Of a stretch of 20,338 bases of DNA, positions 16,156 through 20,338 are shown in pieces. Origin of the DNA: Saprolegnia diclina VS20 (Eukaryota > Oomycota > Saprolegniomycetes > Saprolegniales > Saprolegniaceae); contig NW_008246106.1 in the NCBI RefSeq assembly GCF_000281045.1, forward strand, positions 185,189 to 205,526. Direction: 5' to 3'. How positions within the stretch are numbered: the stretch's first letter is position 1; every line of letters starts with the position of its first letter. Below the pieces are notes generated by a model. That model did no database searches. It was not told the origin of the DNA and saw only the letters and a list, made by a program, of their open reading frames with translations. Both the position numbers and the translations under genes were made by a program.

Positions 16156-19100
16156 ATGAGCGTACGCCTCGGACTGTCCTCAACCTCGAGTAATCCTCCT
16201 GCCTCTAGGTCGAAACTGGAGACGCACTTGTGGTCGCTGCTTCCAAGGGCTCGCTCGATGACGTCAGGCGCCTCCTTCGCGCCGGCAGCAACGTCAACGG
16301 CGTCCATGGCGGCGTGAGCGTCCACGCCGTTGTATTGCAATGTCGTTTACATTGTGTTAGACCACCCCGCTGTGGGCGGCGGCGGCCAAAGGCCATCTCA
16401 GTGTTGTTCAGCTGCTCCTCGAGGCCAGTGCAGATCCCTTTTGCGCCAATGTGGTAGGTACCCCGTCTAGTAGGTACAGCATGGTTCAAGGCTGCCTAGG
16501 ACCACGAGCTACCACGAGATGTGGCCAAGCAGCATGGGCATACGGCGGTCGTGGCGCAGTTAGCGGCGACGACCACCGCACTCGTGCGACTCTTTGAGGC
16601 GATTGTGAACGACGAGGTTGCGACGGTGCAGCAGCGACTGCGCGAGAAGGTGCCTCTCAACGTCCGATACCGCGTACACTCTTCGCTGCACCAGTAGCCA
16701 ACTTTTTTCGATCTGGATCTAGTCGCTGTACATGAACTTGCCCCTTTGCAAGCACGAGACTGACAAGTATGTTCTGACCGAGGACGACGGCGACGCAGAG
16801 CCAGCGGTAGAGCGCACATCCATCTCTGAGCCAAAATATTGATGTAGTACGCTAGGATGGGGTCACGGTACTGCACATTGTAGCCGCCAAGGGCTACGAG
16901 GCGATGCTACGAATGCTGCTCGCAGAGGCGACAATCGACATCCATCAAGCTGACAATGTATCCGTCGTATCGAGAACCAGTCGAGTTGAAGGAAGGACAT
17001 TGTCTAGTACGATCGTACTCCGTTGCACGAAGCCGCGTCGGCCGGTACCACCACCATTGCTACAAAGCTCTTGCTCGCTGGTGCGCGCGTTGATGCTCTC
17101 AACCGGGTTCTTCCTTCGCTAAGCAAGCGCGTTTTCGTCTTACCCTAAACCTAGTTTGGCGAGACGCCGCAGCATTTTGCTGCGACAGCAGGCCATGAGG
17201 AGACCCTTCGTTTTCTGTTGACAGCCGGCGCCGACGTCAATGCGCGCTCCAAAGTCGGTCGAGTGTCACTGGATGTTCTTTGACAAAATTCGGTGCAGGA
17301 TGGAACGAGCCTTCTGCACGGCGCGGCCAGCAATGGCCATGCTAGCATCATCCACGTTCTGCTGGCGCATGGTGCTGTTATCAACTCTCGTACTTGCGTA
17401 CGTAGAACGCCATGACACCGCTGCGGAGAGCGCTATGGTAGGACGACGAAACGCCGCTGATGAAGGCCGCTAGATTCGGCCACGTGGATGCTGCCAATGC
17501 TCTCTTGGGTGCCGGTGCTGTCACCACCGACCGCAATCGCGTACGCTCTCTAACTGTGCCACTTGATACGATGGACGTGTAGTACGACCACACGCCCCTG
17601 CACATCGCAGTCTTTCAAGGCCACTGCGACATGGTGACGTTGCTTTTGGCAGCCGGCGCGGCAGCCAACTCGACGGATTGGGTCCGATTTGATCGTGTTG
17701 CTGCAACTCTAAATTGTGCGATCGTAGGAACTGGACTCTCCGCTACATGACGCGGCGAGGGCTGGCAACACTGAGGTTATCTCGAAACTTTTGGCGGCGG
17801 GGGCGACGGTGAACGCTGTCAACCAGGTATAGACACTATCGCCATCGGCTCAATGACCCGTCAAACGTACGTAGAACGGCATGACACCGCTGTACTTGGC
17901 AGCGAGCGACGGCCGAGCTGACGCGATCCCCCTCTTCTTGGCCGCCGGTGCAGATGTCGATTCAACAATCCCACACTGCAAAGTGCCAAACAGTGTCCTT
18001 GAAACTCGGGCAATTTACACTTGCTATAGTACCGGACGACGCCGCTGCACCTGGCCGCTGAAAAGGGCCGAGTGGATGCCGTGCACGCTCTGCTGGTCGG
18101 TGGCGCGGATATCACCGCATGTACTCGAGTATGGGATTTGCCGATATTTGGTGCTTGAGTTTTGAGTTTTGCACTGGGGCAGGGTTGCCAGACGCCGCTG
18201 CATTTTGCTGCCAGTGAGGGCCACACCGACGTAGTCGAGGCCATCGTGGTCGCGGGTGCTGTGGTTGATGCCACGGACAATGTACTGCGAACGAAAGGCA
18301 ACGCTCGCAATCTGAAACAAAGATGTAGAACCAAGCAACACCTCTCCACGGTGCGGCTGTCAACGGGCACGATGGTGTCGTCGCAGTGCTCGTGGCCGCT
18401 GGTGCCTCCATCAATGCTTGCGATAATGTAACATACTGCAGCCTGCGAAAATCCACGCAACAATATGGTCTAGAGTGGCTACTCGGCACTGTTTCTGGCG
18501 GCCGAAGCGGGCCACGTCGACGTCGTTCAGCTGCTTCTCAACGCCAAGGCCGACGCGCGACTGGCCACAAAGGTAGTCTCGCACCTCTCCAACGCATCGT
18601 CCCCTGCAGTCTCTAGGCGAATGCAACCCCACGCTCGGCGGCCAAGATGCAAGGCCACACAGCGGTCGTCGAGCTGCTCGACAGCGTCCTGCACCCAAAT
18701 GGTCATGTCTCGCTGCAGGACGAGCGTCTTTGCAAAAAGCTATCCGACGCCGTCACTTGCAACGATCGCGAGCGAGTGCAAGCGCTACTGGCGTGCGGAG
18801 CCGACCCCAACACGCTGTTCGAGGTCGGTCTTCTGCACCGAGATCTTAGTGGTGAGGGTACGGTTGGCTCTGTAGCAATCGCTTTTGGAGACAGAGCCTG
18901 GTGTTGGCATCTCGTTCCTCTTGGGCAAATCAAAGACCCATATTAACGTACACAATCGCATGAGAGCACGTAGCCGTGGCTTGATGGCAACACCCGTAGG
19001 ACGGAAGCTCGCTTCTGCACGTTGCGGCAGTCCAAGGCTTTGGCTCTGTTCTTGACGACCTTCTTGCCACGCCGACAATTGACGTCGACGCCCGCGACAG

Positions 19101-20338
19101 TGTACTGAGATGTCTCTCACTGGAGCAGTACGATATGGCTTCCTGGCTAGACGGGCGCCACGGCGCTGTTGGTTGCAGCGAGCCATGGACATGCCGCTAT
19201 TGTGCAGACGCTTCTACGCGCGAACGCAGATTTCAATCTTGCATCCCTCGTGCGTTCTTATGTGAAGACAATATGTCGACGATTTGTAGACACATGAGAC
19301 GCCACTGCACAGTGCGGTGCGCCGAGAGCACCGCGACGTCGTCGAAGCGCTTTTGGACGCGGGAATCTTCCTCGGTGCCGAGGACCAGGTTTCGAGTACA
19401 TATTGTAAGCTGCTGTGTGGACGTCAAATGTGTAGGACAACAAGACACCTTGGATGCTCTGCCAAGAAGTCGACAACGAAGCCATCACCGAGCTCTTCCG
19501 TACCAAAACTGACGTCTCTGCATGTGAGGAGCCGGCGAGCACGGCGTCGTCCGAGGAGCTTGTCCAAATCGTTCGAGGTGGCGACGTGGCGCAGCTGCAG
19601 GCGCTTCTACAGGGCGATGTGAATCCCAACGTGACAACCACCGATGTAACGAATGTCGTTCGCACGTCTCAGGAGACTAACCCACAAGTAGACAGGCGAC
19701 AGTCTGCTGCACGTAGCGGCCCAAGGCAAGCAAGGTGCAATCCTCAACGTGTTGCTCAAGACCAAGCGAATCAACTTTGACGTGCGCAATCATGTATGCT
19801 TGTCGATATTGCGTTGTGGAGCGCAAGGCTGGAGAGACTGTAGAACATGGAGACGGCGCTTCTTGTCGCTATCAAGCAGCGTGACGTGTGTTTTGCACAA
19901 AAGCTACATCGGGTGATGCTGCCAGCGACGCAATACGTACGTCACCTCAGTTTCAACAGCGTTTGCGCGTGTCGGCTTAGGTTTCGGCAAATACTATCGT
20001 TGTGAACCGGGACGAGGCGCTTGGAGGAGGCCAAGCGAGTATTGTCTACATGGGGGAGTTCAATGGTGACGCGGTCGCGGTCAAGACGGCGCTCTTTCCG
20101 TCGCAAGCACCAGGTCTTATCTGCGAAATCGAGGCGCTCCAACGGTACGTACTCGCCTCTTTGATCCGTACCGCTGCTAATTGCAGTTATGGCGATGCAG
20201 CTGCGACTCGCCGTATCTCACGCGGCTTCTGGCCGTCGCCGATCACGACACAGCGTGTCCCAAACTCGTCTTCGACTATATGGGTGTCGGCAATCTCCGC
20301 ATGTACCTCGACAAGAAGCGCGACGGTATCGATACCGA
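16156..20338 (+). CDS. ankyrin-repeat protein kinase (partial at 3' end)
   Basis: Exons: 16156-16161, 16209-16313, 16361-16453, 16500-16673, 16723-16806, 16856-16957, 17008-17106, 17155-17253, 17299-17397, 17442-17540, 17583-17681, 17728-17826, 17875-17982, 18030-18128, 18183-18281, 18329-18427, 18474-18572, 18617-18823, 19000-19101, 19151-19249, 19290-19388, 19436-19645, 19692-19793, 19844-19936, 19981-20144 and 20201-20338. Nearly all are phase 0 and hold one 33-34-residue ankyrin repeat (for example DETPLMKAARFGHVDAANAL). The last two exons begin a kinase domain: the glycine loop GGGQASIVYMG, VAVK with the ATP-anchoring Lys893, a helix-C Glu in GLICEIEALQ, and the hinge KLVFDYMGVGNLRMYL. 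The catalytic loop lies beyond the window. Kinases with ankyrin N termini are typical of the oomycete TKL expansion; the ligand is unknown. The two-codon first exon (MS) and exon 5 are the least certain parts. The donor at 16454 could be 16451. Confidence 0.85.
18865..18898 (+). repeat. 8-bp hairpin inside the long intron
   Basis: GGCTCTGT and ACAGAGCC are perfect inverted copies, 18 nt apart, within the 176-nt intron (18824-18999). This intron is more than twice as long as any other in the kinase gene. A looped stem could bring the splice sites closer, but that is a guess. Confidence 0.45.

Noticed and set aside
1-20338. A new multi-gene defence or biosynthetic system
   Set aside because: The recognised genes are separate eukaryotic housekeeping or signalling genes with own promoters on both strands; nothing suggests a joint system.

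Overview
The window looks like nuclear DNA of a water-mould-type oomycete (Saprolegniales-like). Coding sequence is rich in G/C at third codon positions. Introns are nearly all 42-70 nt, start with GT and mostly end in TAG. The gene families also fit: ankyrin-repeat kinases with one intron per repeat, a FYVE zinc finger protein, and a choline-transporter-like protein. The organism call is inference; the introns and families are read from the sequence.

Layout. 1-1719 (+) is the 3' part of a pure ankyrin-repeat gene in which each 33-residue repeat is one exon. 2358-3140 (+) is an intronless Sel1-repeat protein with a mitochondrial-like N terminus. 4036-5559 (+) is an intronless SLC44/choline-transporter-like membrane protein. 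6146-6989 (-) is a three-exon 2-oxoglutarate/Fe(II) oxygenase of the prolyl-4-hydroxylase type. 7471-8208 (-) is a four-exon COMM-domain protein that aligns with COMMD7. 9333-9691 (+) holds a FYVE zinc finger in two exons, with no convincing N-terminal part. 11039-11668 (+) is an unrecognised charged coiled-coil protein. 12217-15495 (-) is an eleven-exon catalytic subunit of Rab3 GTPase-activating protein (RAB3GAP1). 16156 to the right edge (+) is an ankyrin-repeat protein kinase, 26 exons so far, cut off inside the kinase N-lobe.

The genes do not form one pathway or operon-like cluster. RAB3GAP1, COMMD7 and FYVE proteins all belong to endomembrane traffic, but nothing here shows they act together. 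The two ankyrin genes at the edges share the exon-equals-repeat design. The left array is young and homogenised, introns included. The right array is diverged and shows a higher-order three-block structure.

The most useful findings are the intron-bearing ankyrin arrays and their fossil traces of repeat loss, a recurring GATTGGCT motif just upstream of five start codons and always in the gene's orientation, an upstream ORF overlapping the oxygenase start as ATGA, and a dense palindrome cluster near 9.7-9.85 kb. I found no CRISPR array, tRNA, rRNA, transposon or retroelement, and no convincing undescribed multi-gene system.
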